Source of the DNA: Kalaharituber pfeilii
Taxonomy: Eukaryota > Ascomycota > Pezizomycetes > Pezizales > Pezizaceae
Reading direction: 5' to 3'
Assembly (NCBI GenBank): GCA_015179045.1
Contig: WHUZ01000063.1
Location: 124,001-188,000 of the forward strand
Length of the DNA stretch: 64,000 nt
Below, one piece after another: positions 1 to 10,636 of this stretch (its first letter is position 1; each line of letters begins with the position of its first letter). A program made the translations under genes and the position numbers. Under the pieces are notes generated by a model, which was given only the letters and a program-made list of their open reading frames with translations, did no database searches and was not told the DNA's origin.

Positions 1-1263
1 CGTATTGCATGCATATCTACCATTTTATAGGATGGATAGCGGATAGCTGACGCAGGAGGGTACACTTGTTGGTGGATCGTCGTGGTGTCGCGGAAACAGT
101 CAATACCCTGATGCACAAATCATTGCGAATGATCTGTCGCCAATACAACCAAAGAATGTGCCTCCAAACCTGACGTTTGAGATCGATGATTGTGAAAGTA
201 TGTGATTAACTATTTTAAGACTCCATCTTGATGGACTCAGTTGATGTTAATATATGATGCTGAAAACTAGGTTTATGGCCCTATTCAAGGCCATTTGATT
301 TGATCCACGCCAGGACATTAGCAGGGTGCGTATTTCAATTCATTTTGTATTTAAGAATGGGGATTTGGAATTTTGACGGCATGATGCAGCGCTATACGGG
401 ACTGGCCAGCACTATATGCACAGGCTTTTGAACATTTGAAACCAGGTGGATGGATGGAGGTTTCGGATTGTGAGTCTCACCCTCCATCACTCTGTGCCGA
501 AATTTAGCAGATAGCTAACAACGATCCTTTAGTCCGGCAAAAAACATATTGCGTTGGAGGACATAAGCCTGGGGCCGCCTGTGTTCAACTGTAAGTCCTT
601 GTGTTGATAACCCTTTTCACCTACCAATACATTTTCCTTCAAACTAACTTCAATCTCGCTCCCCTTTCCAGCGCCCATCTGTGGAATAAAGCCGTCACTA
701 GCCTCGGCAAACACTCGAACCCTGCCGCCTTGCACAAGCAATGGATGATTGACGCGGGTTTCATCAATGTGCAGGAAAAAATAGTTCACCTTCCCCAGAA
801 CCCATGGCCGGCAGACAAGAGAGAGAAGGAGCTAGGCGCCTATGTCATGTACTTCATTCTAGAATCTATTCCGTCATATGGCACCGCGGCGTTAACCCGG
901 ATACTGGGCATGCAGAGGGTCGAGGCGGAGGCCCTGCTAGCGTCGGCGAGGAGGGATGTACAGGATACTTCGAATAAGTTTTATTCGATTGTGTAAGTCT
1001 CCCACCGGTCCTCTTCTTCCTTTGGGCTGTTATTGCTGTTACAAGATGGGCTTGTGCTTGCCATGGTTGCAGTCTACTGCTCTGCGGATGTTTCGCGGTA
1101 GTCTACGAATTGCACTTTGTGGAATTGCGCAATTTTGTCCAGACGTCTAGTATGTCAAGCGTCATATTTGCACCGCTAACATAACTGATTTCTTGTACAC
1201 AGACATTTCGTCATTGGTCAAAAACCACCTGCTTCAACTAGTGACGGGCCATTGGCATCGTGA
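1..1263 (+). CDS. SAM-dependent methyltransferase, LaeA-type (5' end outside window)
   Basis: Partial gene, spliced as exons ending at 197, then 271-325, 390-469, 533-590, 672-992 and 1203-1263, all joined in one frame. The product reads ...SQYPDAQIIANDLSPIQP (the acidic-loop region after motif I), PFDLIHARTLAGAIRDWPAL, then HLKPGGWMEVSD, and ends HFVIGQKPPASTSDGPLAS. This order is characteristic of fungal LaeA-like class I methyltransferases, which transfer a methyl group from S-adenosylmethionine, often in regulators or secondary-metabolite genes; the substrate cannot be predicted. Odd points: the glycine-rich motif I upstream of SQYPDA reads GGSSWCRGN rather than a recognisable GxGxG, the 533-590 exon does not resemble the family, and the last intron (993-1202) is long at 210 nt. 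The gene may be diverged or recently decayed. The family call is firm; functionality is uncertain. Confidence 0.8.
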
Positions 1264-2892
1264 GAAAAAAAAAGGAAAAAAAAGCAATCAAACGACCCAA
1301 TAATTTCTGATTCCACACTGCATAGCATTTTGCCCTGTTCTAACCCCCCTGCCCCTCACCATTCTCCGTTCCTCTAACCGTTATGACCCTCCTTCATGCT
1401 TATACAATCATGCCTCTGTCCATACGTTTCTTGTTCCCATACTCTTAGTTTTCGTATTCATATATGTGTGCATCCCAGTCCTAGTCCTCTCATGCAATTG
1501 AATTCACTTAATTTCATCAACCATATGCTCACCATACCCTCGATCACCAACACTCCATACTTTCTACTAGTCACTTTTTCAGACACTCCCTTTGTCTCTT
1601 TCCTTCCTAGATTTTCTCTTCCATCAGTACCACCCTCTAGCATTTTTTTCAACTGTATTTATCTTACTTGAAGCACAACCATATATGCACGTGACGTTTT
1701 GTTCTCTTTGCCCTTTTCTTTTTTTTTTTTTTTTTCTATTTTATTTTGAGATGGTATATAGGAATTTCCCCTTTCCCCCTAGCAGCTCGCAATATTTGTA
1801 TTCAAGTTGCATTTTTCATGTGAATGCAATATCTTCAATGACTGCTGGAAATCCATTTGTGCCTGTCCATCGTACTTAAAATAAGCTCCTTGGCGTTTAT
1901 GGAAGGTTTATGGTGTTTGAAGTTTTGGAGGAATCAAGCTTGACAAATAAATTCGCAAGGAAATATCACATGTGAAAAGTACCTGCATGATTGTTTCACT
2001 AGCACGCAATTGCGAAAAACTGACCGATATTCAAGTACAACTGAGTATACTCTACGCGCACTAAGCAATAACTGGAACCAAATCATAGGAACACAATACT
2101 ATACTTGCACATCTATGCGAAAATAACTGTTTCTTGTTATCAATTCCGGCCATCAAGAACTTTCATTCCCTGGAAATGGAAAGTTTATTGCCTACTGCCA
2201 TCTTTTGCGCCACAAAGCCTCTTAACTAACCAAACTTATTTTTCTCATTTCCTCAAACTAAAACCAAATTCAGGCATTGTCTCATTCCGCGCAGTCGATA
2301 GGCATGCCACATTCCTCTCCAGCACACTGGAATTGTGACTCACAAAATCGATAAGGTTTATGCTGTTTGTAAGATTTCCTATTGAGTCTCGCACAACACC
2401 ACTTACCTAACGTTGACTAGCAATTTCTTACATTGTGATTTAGATATAGGCAGGTAGTTCATGGCAATCGTTCGACTAAGATGTTCATCCTACACCTTCC
2501 TGCCATTTGCAAATTTGCCCGTGAGACATATTTTGTATTCAACCTACTATTCGTTATGAAAGTTACATGTTTCAAGTATTTGTATGTATCTATCTCTTGG
2601 GTGGGTCAACCTCGCCTAATCTAACACCAGTTGCGCTCACGTATAAATCTGCACAGTCACTGGCTGGAATATCCAGATATCTGCGCGCTAAACAGCTTTC
2701 TGTGAAATTTGTGGGAAAATTGATTGATATTCTTGAAACTACAATAGTGGAAGGAAGATTGAGGGCTACCTTTGCAAATGCAAGGCACTCTACCTACTCC
2801 AGAGGCCCGTGTCTCGGTTGATGATGAAGTACTGGTATGATCCCTCTTTTATTTTATTTTATTTTATTTTTTTTCAAATATATATATATACA
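1264..2892. other. Intergenic, no gene seen
   Basis: AT-rich spacer with homopolymer runs (for example T-rich near 1720-1745). The open frames are short, overlap on both strands and match no family I recognise. Confidence 0.6.
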
Positions 2893-2921
2893 TCTAATAC
2901 CGCCCTAATGGCTATGACGAG
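2893..2921 (-). repeat. Decayed type-1 LINE 3' hairpin
   Basis: Read on the minus strand this is CTCGTCATAGCCATTAGGGC followed by GGTATTAG and a TATATA run. It matches the 3'-terminal hairpin of the LINE copies elsewhere in the window, with an imperfect outer stem. No flanking target duplication is visible. Confidence 0.55.
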
Positions 2922-3485
2922 ATTAGTTACAATAGAGATAATAGAAATGACATAAGTAATAAAGATCACTACAGTATAGAACAACGAGCTGTGGTTCGCG
3001 CTTTCCGTGCATCACAATACATACGTCGGTACATATTGCTTTTGTTTTGTATGCTGCTATGGAAGACACTGTATACAATTACATTTAGTTCATCTTATAC
3101 GGGCAAAACATTTACCGTTCTATCCCACCCTTTAGCTGTAATCGCAAAATTTGGCAGTGGACTCGGCACCGGTACATATTCGCTTGCGCGAATACCGTAG
3201 CGGTACCGAGACTAGCAGTGAACCTCTCCCCCATCCAAGTCAGGCACGGTCGGCACGGCTGCCTAATGCATAAAAAAATTATGTAATGCATACAGCTCAT
3301 AATACTGTGAAGTACAAGTAAGTATGTATAAACCCAGGTCCAAGACTATAACCCCTCATTTCATGCCCGCAGTCATTATCTCCTGAAACTATCCACATTC
3401 TAGTCTTTCGCTGTCTGTCCCTGTTATTGGGTGCTTGCTAGTTGCACAAAATACGAGGTACAGTAAGTAAAATAATAAAGTAGCT

Positions 3486-4014
3486 ATGCAGTTGCTAAAT
3501 ATACTAGTATGTAGGTATGGAGGTCACACCAAAAGAAGAGCTCTAATACTTAGCTTGCGATACGTTAATGTATCCTACAAGACTATTTCTACTATACTAG
3601 ATGTACCTAAAGCTACGTGTTATAATGTTATACAGCATGCGATTGCAGGAGCTGCAAATAAGGGCTCTAATTTGGAATTTTATCTGAGTCTCTTAGTGGG
3701 ACATCGTCTATACCTAATATGAGATCAAGCTTTGCTCCAAACTCTTCAGATAGAAAGTATCTGGAATTTTATGAATAAAAGAATTTTGAGGCACTCAGAA
3801 AAAAATCATGACAGTCAGTGAGATGGAGCAGGTTTGGTTGTGGAATGAGATTACTGAGGATGAGATCAATCAGCAGACCTCCACTCTTCCTGAGATTATG
3901 GCTCACTGTATTAGAGCTAAGGGTGACAAAGATATATATCCTTCTCATTATACTCTATCACTGAATTATTTGTACGACGCCGCGTGGACAGTAAAAGTGG
4001 TGCGCAAAGTATGA
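3486..4014 (+). pseudogene. Tc1/mariner-like transposase remnant, catalytic core deleted
   Basis: The first open segment (3486-3722) carries a helix-turn-helix-like stretch (KRRALILSLRYVNVSYKTIS, then TILDVPKATCYNVIQ), as in the DNA-binding domain of Tc1-like transposases. About 40 nt later an out-of-frame piece reads IESIWNFMNKRILRH, resembling the N-P-I-E-N-x-W region near the end of a DDE domain. A third frame (3808-4014) looks like the C-terminal tail (WNEITEDEINQQTSTLPEIM). The middle DDE domain is missing, so this is an internally deleted, frameshifted copy. Terminal inverted repeats were not located. Family assignment is by pattern only. Confidence 0.5.
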
Positions 4015-4879
4015 GCGTGCGCAGGGAGTAGGCGACTATTTTTGATTATGCAATATGCAAGTACTACATAAATTATGCCATACCCAAATACTTTTCGAAC
4101 GAGCGAGTTTATTCCATTATACCCGAGTTGGCGGATGATCGGCTTAGCTTTATTGGGAAAGCTAATATATCCGGCAGCAGGTAGGTTTGGCAAGGTTTTT
4201 GGAGCTTGAGGACAGGCGCAGATACCGATACTACCAAGGAGATCTGTGCTGCAGGCCGAATGATCAGGCCAGTGACGAAGTTAGGGATCTAGTACTGAGA
4301 CAACTTGTATCGCCTCCATGTCCTATTTGAACAGTCAGCAGCTGCTATAGTCTTTCCTCTACTTCCATTTCTCGGATGTTTTTCTTCTTTTTTTGTTCAT
4401 CACTTGCATCCCGACTGATTCTCGGACACCGGGACTCCCCGAGTCTCGGTGCTTCCATCAATACAGCTCACATGCATTGATTATCGCTGTTGCATTCTCA
4501 CGATTCCCATGCATGAAACAATACGATAGAACATGGAACGATCCAGCTCTGACTACGTAGTGGCATTGACCACGTTCAACACTAATGTAGAGTAGATGCA
4601 GCTTGAAGATTTGCATTTGTCCTAGAGGGGATCGATGGAGTTGGCCCGTGCATGATGTGTGGAGGTATTCACTTCCAAGCCCAGGATTAGAAGCGACGCA
4701 CCATTTCAGAGGCCCGGGCGCAATACACGGTACTTTCATTGCGACTACCTAGAGGCTGGGGTTCCGCAAGGCTCTGAGAGAGCGCCAACTGAGGAATGGC
4801 ATCTGGGCTTCTACTAGTACTCGAAAAGGTACGGGTGACAGTTGCATGCACCAAGAAAAACGTGGCTTTAATGGAGCAA
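4015..4879. other. Intergenic, no gene seen
   Basis: No convincing reading frame. A short self-complementary CTCGG/CCGAG stretch lies near 4422-4450. Nothing else was recognised. Confidence 0.5.
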
Positions 4880-4984
4880 ACTCGGGTCTGGGATAAATTA
4901 TTGCAGGTTGCGCAGTCCGTGCGACAGCCGGTGAAGGGGAAACAGAATACGTGGGACCTGCAATAATTTATCCCAGACCCGAGT
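4880..4984. repeat. Perfect 29-bp inverted repeat with 47-nt loop
   Basis: The arms are 4880-4908 (begins ACTCGGGTCTGGG) and 4956-4984 (ends CCCAGACCCGAGT). They are perfect reverse complements over 29 nt. The flanks do not extend the pairing. It could be a hairpin in DNA or transcript, or a small foldback element; nothing nearby gives it a function. Confidence 0.9.
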
Positions 4985-5256
4985 ACACAGGTCGTTTTGA
5001 GAAGATTAGTGGACGTCGAACGGTTTTTAAAGGCAGACGAATGGTAACCCAACGTCATCTAGCGTGCATATTCAAGTGGTGAAGATTATCAATAGTAAGT
5101 CTAAACACATTGCTAATTCATGACTTGAAGTACCCCAGAATCTACAGTACTAGCTTCCCAATGTTGTAACGTTACTATATTCAGGGTAAAATTAACCTTA
5201 CGATACACTGTCCATACGTCGCATTTTCTCTTAACATGGTGCGACTCGCGTAGACC

Positions 5257-5607
5257 TAGAGTGTAGTACCTACAGAGACTAGGACATAGGACCGCCACCC
5301 TGGCGGGCATCATCGGAGGCAAGGGCCTACGGGATAGCGGACAGCCCAGATTGCCGCTGGTGCGGCGAGGACGCCGAGAGGACACAACACATACTGACGA
5401 ACTGCCGGGTGTGGAAACAGAAGTGCCCCCGAGGCATTGACGACCTCCGCCACCCAAAGACAGACAAGGACGAAGACAGAGACAACTAATGGAATGGGCA
5501 GGGGGGTAGGAAACAGGGCCATTTTTATTCTCTTTACTTTTCCTTATATACTCAATTTCATGTATTTAGTACCTCGCCATAGCCCATAGGGCGGCACGCG
5601 AGTAATG

Positions 5608-5638
<31 letters not shown>

Positions 5639-5651
5639 TAGAGTGTAGTAC
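5257..5651 (+). mobile_element. 5'-truncated LINE (type-1 tail) with 13-bp target duplication
   Basis: The insertion is 5270-5638, flanked by a perfect 13-bp duplication TAGAGTGTAGTAC at 5257-5269 and 5639-5651. It encodes the end of a LINE ORF2, with a CRWCGED-type cysteine/histidine knuckle that is visible but frameshifted. A 3' UTR follows, then the hairpin CTCGCCATAGCCC...GCGAG at 5573-5602, TAATGATATT and a 26-nt poly(A). The C-terminal knuckle and the neighbouring copies with RNase H indicate a Tad/I-like clade, consistent with fungal LINEs. The intact duplication implies a fairly recent insertion. Confidence 0.9.
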
Positions 5652-7382
5652 AAAGCTTTGTATTACTTCCACTACACATTATAGCCGGCCTTGCTTCGGA
5701 GTGAGGTGCACTCAATGCCCCTTCTAAAATAGTTAGTCTGGTTATAAAAGATAGGTTACCAACCTCACACGTTCCCTCTGGAAATAAAACGGGGCCCCTT
5801 TTTTGCTACTCCCACTCTAGGACCCGACATAGCTACCTTTTCCGACAATCAGGTCAAACGGTAGCGCTAAACAAGATTAAGATGTCAGCGACTGTAACCA
5901 GAAAAGTAAAGAAAAGATAATTGCAACCCTAAGGCGTGAACACGTACACATAAACCCAAAGCTTGTATCATGCGTCCTACTGGTATATCGAATTTGCAAT
6001 CTGCTGCAGCAGCTGCATTCATTGTACCGCCTGCGTTCTGGTTCTGAAAGCCCATGAAATCGTGGCATGAGACTCTGCTCTACGTAGTGGCATAGCTTGG
6101 AGGCCCGGGAAGCGCGAGAGTTTGTGGGAAAAACACATGGGTGGCTGGACGCCGCAACGGTTCCAAGAGATAAATGTGTGCACCTTTGGTCGTCGTAATA
6201 GCTGATACCGTACTTAATGAGGATTTTGAACACTCGAGGCCAGATTCGGGTCAGGAGGCGGTTTTGCCTCTGAAGCAGCTGCAAGACTCCCCGGAGCACG
6301 CTCCAGTGCTTCTCCCATATTTCTTTTTGTCAAAGTCTTTTTTGTGTATAATTCTCCGCTTAACGATTAGTCATGACGAGTTCCTGGGCGGAAGTTCTTG
6401 TAGCTCGGAGACAGTCTTCGTGAATTCTGTGATCTTGTTCCCGAGCCTACTAAGTACTTCATACCTACAAAGCATTTTTTGTACATCGATCACAAATATC
6501 AACTTCCGTCTGTTAAACAGGATTTCGGTGTTTGCAGCACATTTTTGAACAGCTGTAGCAGATGTACCTACCACTACCGAAGAGATCCAGTCCGCCGCAC
6601 CCACACTCTGTTTTGCCACTGACACTTACGCAATTAGCCCACCCACTTCACCCACTTCTCCTTTATCCTTTCTGTCCATCCTATTCCACTCATATAATGA
6701 TAGGTGTGACATCTTTCTTGGTAACTGGTCTTTAACTATTCGATTCTACCTTTCCTTGCTTTCCCTCCTCTCTTGATTGAAAGAATTCCCCCTACTTACG
6801 GATTTGCCTTCTCCATCCTGTTCTTTTCCCCTTATTGGTGTTGTTGCAATTCCATGCAGAGTACAAAAAATTGCGAGCCTCGATTGTGAGAATGGTTGAG
6901 GCTCCAGTCCTCTAAGGCTCCCTTTTGCTCTTTTTTATAGTATATGGTGCCCTTTACGATGGTGATATCCGTATGTACCTAATTGAAGATGCACAGTTTG
7001 ACGTGTCATCCCTCTTTTCTCTCCATACCTACCTTGCACTTTCAGTCAAACCATTCAAAAAGATCATATAGCTCAGTTATGCATTGTTCTGCCCTAGTTT
7101 TCACACGTACCAGATCTCTTCGACCCATCTTCTCCGTCTTCATCAGTTCAAAAGCCAAATCCTGCCACACAAGATGGCCGGGGAACAGTGTACTTTTCCA
7201 CAGCTTCCATCTGAATTACTTTGGCAGGCGAGAGTGCCACTCAGGCCGGTTTTGCTAGCAGGATCACTTATACTGCCCGTACTGCTTCCTTCACTATCCG
7301 CAAGCTTGTATTTTTGATTCCCATTCGTTTTATTGACGCTAATGAAGCATAATTACTCGTAATCTAATTGGCGTTCCAAGTA
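5652..7382. other. Intergenic, no gene seen
   Basis: No reading frame here has recognisable protein character. The opposing frames at 5877-6299 and 6174-6548 overlap and look like chance. Confidence 0.5.
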
Positions 7383-8237
7383 TTCCAGGATGTTTGACCT
7401 GGAGCGGCGAAGGGTGCGGAGAGCGAATGGCATAACAATTCAGGGGCTGGAGACTGTGGCACTCCAATCCAACCCTCATGACGCGGAACTGATTGCCATG
7501 GAGGATGCCCTCACAAGCCAATTCACTGAACTACTGATCATCACAGACTCCAAGACCGCAATAACCAAGCTACAAAGGATCGCCGAAGGGGAACCAACAC
7601 ACAAAGGGGCAGCACAGCGAGTAAGGGAGGCTTGGGACCGGAGAAACGAAAGGGGTGACCTTGACATAGCGGTAATGTGGGTCAAAGGTCATAAAGGAAT
7701 CCCAGGCAACACCGAGCAGCCAAGGTTGGAACACAGCTACCATAACAAAACGAGATTGTCACGGAGGACGGGATGAAACAAGAGGCCAAAGCAAGGAGAG
7801 CGGCCGAAAGAAACAGACTGCATATATCGTATAGGCCACTACGCAGACTAGGCAATAGGGTCGCAACGCTAGCTGGCATCCTTGGAGGCAAGGGCCTCCA
7901 GCGCTGGAAATTCAAGGTCGGCACAGCTGACAGCCCGGAATGCCGGTGGTGCGGCGAGGCTGAAGAAACGACCCTTCACATATTGTCTCAATGTAGAGTC
8001 TGGAAGCAGAGATGCCCAAGGGGTGAGGATGGATTGTGCAGACCCTTGGATGACCAAGATGAAGGGGAGGGCCTTCGGGGAGTGATAGGAATCTTGGAAT
8101 GGGCGAGGGGTTAGCCCCGGGGGATTTACTTCTATTTTTCCGTACTTGTACTTTGTTTTGATGTAACTAGACCTCGCCATAGCCCATAGGGCGGCACGCG
8201 AGTATTGATATTAAAAAAAAAAAAAAAAAAAAAAAAA
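7383..8237 (+). mobile_element. LINE ORF2 3' fragment: RNase H plus Cys/His knuckle, frameshifted
   Basis: Frame 1 (7390-7776) encodes a LINE RNase H: DAELIAMEDAL (catalytic Glu), LIITDSKTAI (Asp), then VMWVKGHKGIPGN (His), but the last GNExxD motif is corrupted. Frame 3 (7773-8114) continues with the C-terminal region and the knuckle CRWCGEAEETTLHILSQC, ending WARG and a stop. A frameshift therefore separates the domains. The 3' UTR ends in the type-1 hairpin at 8173-8202 and poly(A) 8213-8237. The 5' end is approximate because the first RNase H motif (TDGS) is missing, and no target duplication was found. Confidence 0.85.
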
Positions 8238-8300
8238 GTCCAACCCTCTCCCATGCCCTGTTATATTTGGAGGTACCAGTTTAGACGCGGACTAGTGAAC

Positions 8301-9140
8301 TACTGTGTTTCACCACATCTCGACGCACACCACAATTCGACACACTTTCCCACCAAAACTGAGCGAATGCGAACCTGTATATCCCCACGCACAGAACCTA
8401 CTTTTCTATACGCCTTTCAGGAGGCTTAAAGCAAGCATCATTCTTCAGATCCTGCATCTCTACTTTTAAAAACAAGTAGGTATGAATGAATTATATCTGT
8501 GCAGATTTTCACATAAGTCTTGGCATATATTTTTGCAGTAAAATTGCAGATATGGAAATCTACCTGCTGCACCTGCAATTAAAATATTTAAACATTACAT
8601 TTAGATAACCTATCCCTATGGAGATATACTTGAATGCCATCAACATAATCCTTGAAGTAATTGTTGAGTTGTTCAAAATATTTTCATTCCCATAGAAATA
8701 TTGCATATGAATAGTATCGGAAGAGCACCTGAAAATATATATCAGCATGCCAACTATGCAATATACCAAAATGGACTGAATAAAATCAAGTGAACCAATA
8801 TACAACTAGGGGAGGCCCTTTGATCACAAGACAATTGCCATTGGTGTGATAGTGCTAAAAAAGAGTAGTATGTTCAGTCCGCTGAAATATTGTATGAGAG
8901 TCCATACAAATAGATGCCAAGACATTGTTACAAAGTTTGCGGTGCCGTAATTTCTTGAGAATGCTTTCTTTGAGCAGGCAGAGGTGCTAAACATGAAGAA
9001 CAAGTATTTATTTAGTGTCTCTAAATACCGCTTACAAAATTCTGCTTTAGTGGTTGAGGTACACGCTCTTCTGCGTGGCTAGTTTTGGTGGGAAAGTGTG
9101 TCGAATTGTGGTGTGCGTCGAGATGTGGTGAAACACAGTA
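8301..9140. repeat. Perfect 60-bp inverted repeat, arms 720 bp apart
   Basis: The left arm 8301-8360 (TACTGTGTTTCACC...CACCAAAACT) and right arm 9081-9140 are exact reverse complements over 60 nt. Pairing stops abruptly at both sides. The 720-bp interior is AT-rich without a gene. The outer edge of the right arm directly abuts a minus-strand type-2 hairpin (9141-9174). The perfect identity suggests a recent duplication or conversion in an otherwise decayed region. Confidence 0.92.
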
Positions 9141-9174
9141 ACCCCGCATACAAGCTACAAGCCTATGGCAGGGA
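9141..9174 (-). repeat. Type-2 hairpin unit, minus strand
   Basis: On the minus strand it reads TCCCTGCCATAGGCTTGTAG then CTTGTATGCGGGGT. The outer stem is CCCTGC/GCGGGG with one G-U pair, and the inner stem is AGGCT/AGCTT around TGT. It begins at the same base as the other type-2 units. Its 3' side runs into the 60-bp inverted-repeat arm instead of poly(A). Confidence 0.75.
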
Positions 9175-9266
9175 CGAACGTCATGATATCATAGCAAGAC
9201 AGACAACAGATGGAAGGCATGCAGGTGCAGGATTGATTAAGAAGGGCTAGCAAGAGCTGCTCTTTC

Positions 9267-9315
9267 GAAAGGTCAAGCACCTCGCCATAGCCTTTCAGGC
9301 GGCATGCGAGTAATG

Positions 9316-9346
<31 letters not shown>

Positions 9347-9360
9347 GAAAGGTCAAGCAC
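9267..9360 (+). mobile_element. Hairpin-only insertion (type 1): 42 nt plus poly(A), 14-bp target duplication
   Basis: A perfect 14-bp duplication GAAAGGTCAAGCAC (9267-9280 and 9347-9360) flanks only the hairpin CTCGCCATAGCCTTTCAGGC plus GGCATGCGAG (9281-9310), TAATGATATATT and a 24-nt poly(A). No other LINE sequence is present. The inner stem is GCCT/AGGC where most copies have GCCC/GGGC, so pairing is kept by a double change. Integration therefore used little or nothing beyond this hairpin and tail. Confidence 0.95.
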
Positions 9361-9479
9361 TAAGCGTTGTCCTAAGTTACACCCTCATATTTATTACATT
9401 ATCGTAGAAACCGTAACAGGAACTGCTGGTTCTCACAGATTTCCAAGTGGCAATTAACAGGCTAACCAAATTGGCACAA

Positions 9480-10410
9480 GGGAGATGAATACCAGACTAT
9501 GGCAGCAATGCCTGCAAAATAACGTTACAGAACAGAGTAGCTCAAGGACTAATGGATGTAGCAGTAATGTGGGTTAAGGGCCATAACGTATGAAGAGAAA
9601 TGAAGAGGGAGAGAAGGCAGCGCAGCAAGGCACCTACTTGACCTATCAGGAGGAGGTGGTACAGTAACTGAGGAAGGCATGAGGATGCAGGCCAAGAGGT
9701 GACGAGCAGAAGAGAAGAACATGGTGCGGAGAAGCCGAGGAGACGAAAGCCCATTTACTGGGGGAGTGTAGGGTTTGGAAGAGGAGGTGGCCAGGGGGGG
9801 AAGAGCACGTGAAGAATCCCCCGAAGAAGGGGGAAGGGGAGAGAGACAAGTTAGACATAATTCTTCAAATGTTGGAGGAGTGAGGAGGGTGAGCAGGGGA
9901 GCGACGAAAGGGAAAAGTCTAATCACTTTTTATGTAACTAGCACAACATCGCCATAGCCCATAGGGCGGCAAGCGATTAAATGATATAAAAAAAAAAAAA
10001 AAAAAGAAGAGAAGAACAGGCTACAGTTGACCTACAGGGTCCTTCAGCGGTTAGGTTGACTGGCAATCACGTTGGGAGAAATGCTGGGTGGAAAGGATTG
10101 AGGGCATGGAGACATGATAGAGAAGGCAGATGGGCCAGGGTGTAGATAGTGTGGCATGGAAGAGGAGACATCTGCACACATCTGGTCCAGGTGCGAGGTT
10201 TGGAGGAAGAGGTGGCCAGGAAGGCTGGAGGTAATAAGGAAGCCCACAGCAAACAGCGAAGATGAACCAGACCTCCTGTTAGAGCTCTTGAGAAGGCGAG
10301 GGAGGTGACATTGGCTTGCCTAAAAATTTTCTCTTCTGATTTTCTTCTTTGTTATTATTTCCTTTGTATTTAGTCTCGTCATAGCCACACGGTTGCATAC
10401 GAGTACTGAT
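9480..10410 (+). mobile_element. Old LINE copy, interrupted by a younger LINE
   Basis: Degraded ORF2: AVMWVKGHN of the RNase H domain near 9555-9590, and a corrupted cysteine-knuckle region near 10150-10215. A tail hairpin CTCGTCATAGCCACACGG plus TTGCATACGAG lies at 10375-10403 and lacks a clear poly(A). Its outer stem is CTCGT/ACGAG instead of CTCGC/GCGAG, again a compensated change. Many stops and frameshifts. The 5' boundary is approximate. Confidence 0.75.
9709..10018 (+). mobile_element. Younger LINE fragment nested in the older copy, 13-bp duplication
   Basis: The insertion is 9722-10005, bounded by a perfect GAAGAGAAGAACA duplication at 9709-9721 and 10006-10018. It encodes only the cysteine-knuckle end (WCGEAEETKAHLLGECRVWK), a short tail rich in Glu/Lys, and the type-1 hairpin (9948-9977; outer stem ATCGC/GCGAT) followed by ATGATAT and poly(A). 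Removing it rejoins the older LINE sequence. Confidence 0.93.
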
Positions 10411-10636
10411 ATATATTTTCTTGACAAAGAGAATCACCTTCTATAAAATTACTCTAGCAAATGAATCGTTGGAGTCTCCAATTATTTCTAAACTGGAGAG
10501 TATCTGAAGCTGCAGCTTGATGACCATTACTTATACTCTGAATACCCATAGGTTGTTAATTTGGGCAACTATTATATACTCAAGCTGCAAACCCATCCCT
10601 GCCATAGGCTTGCTGCTTGTATGCAGGGTTATGTGA

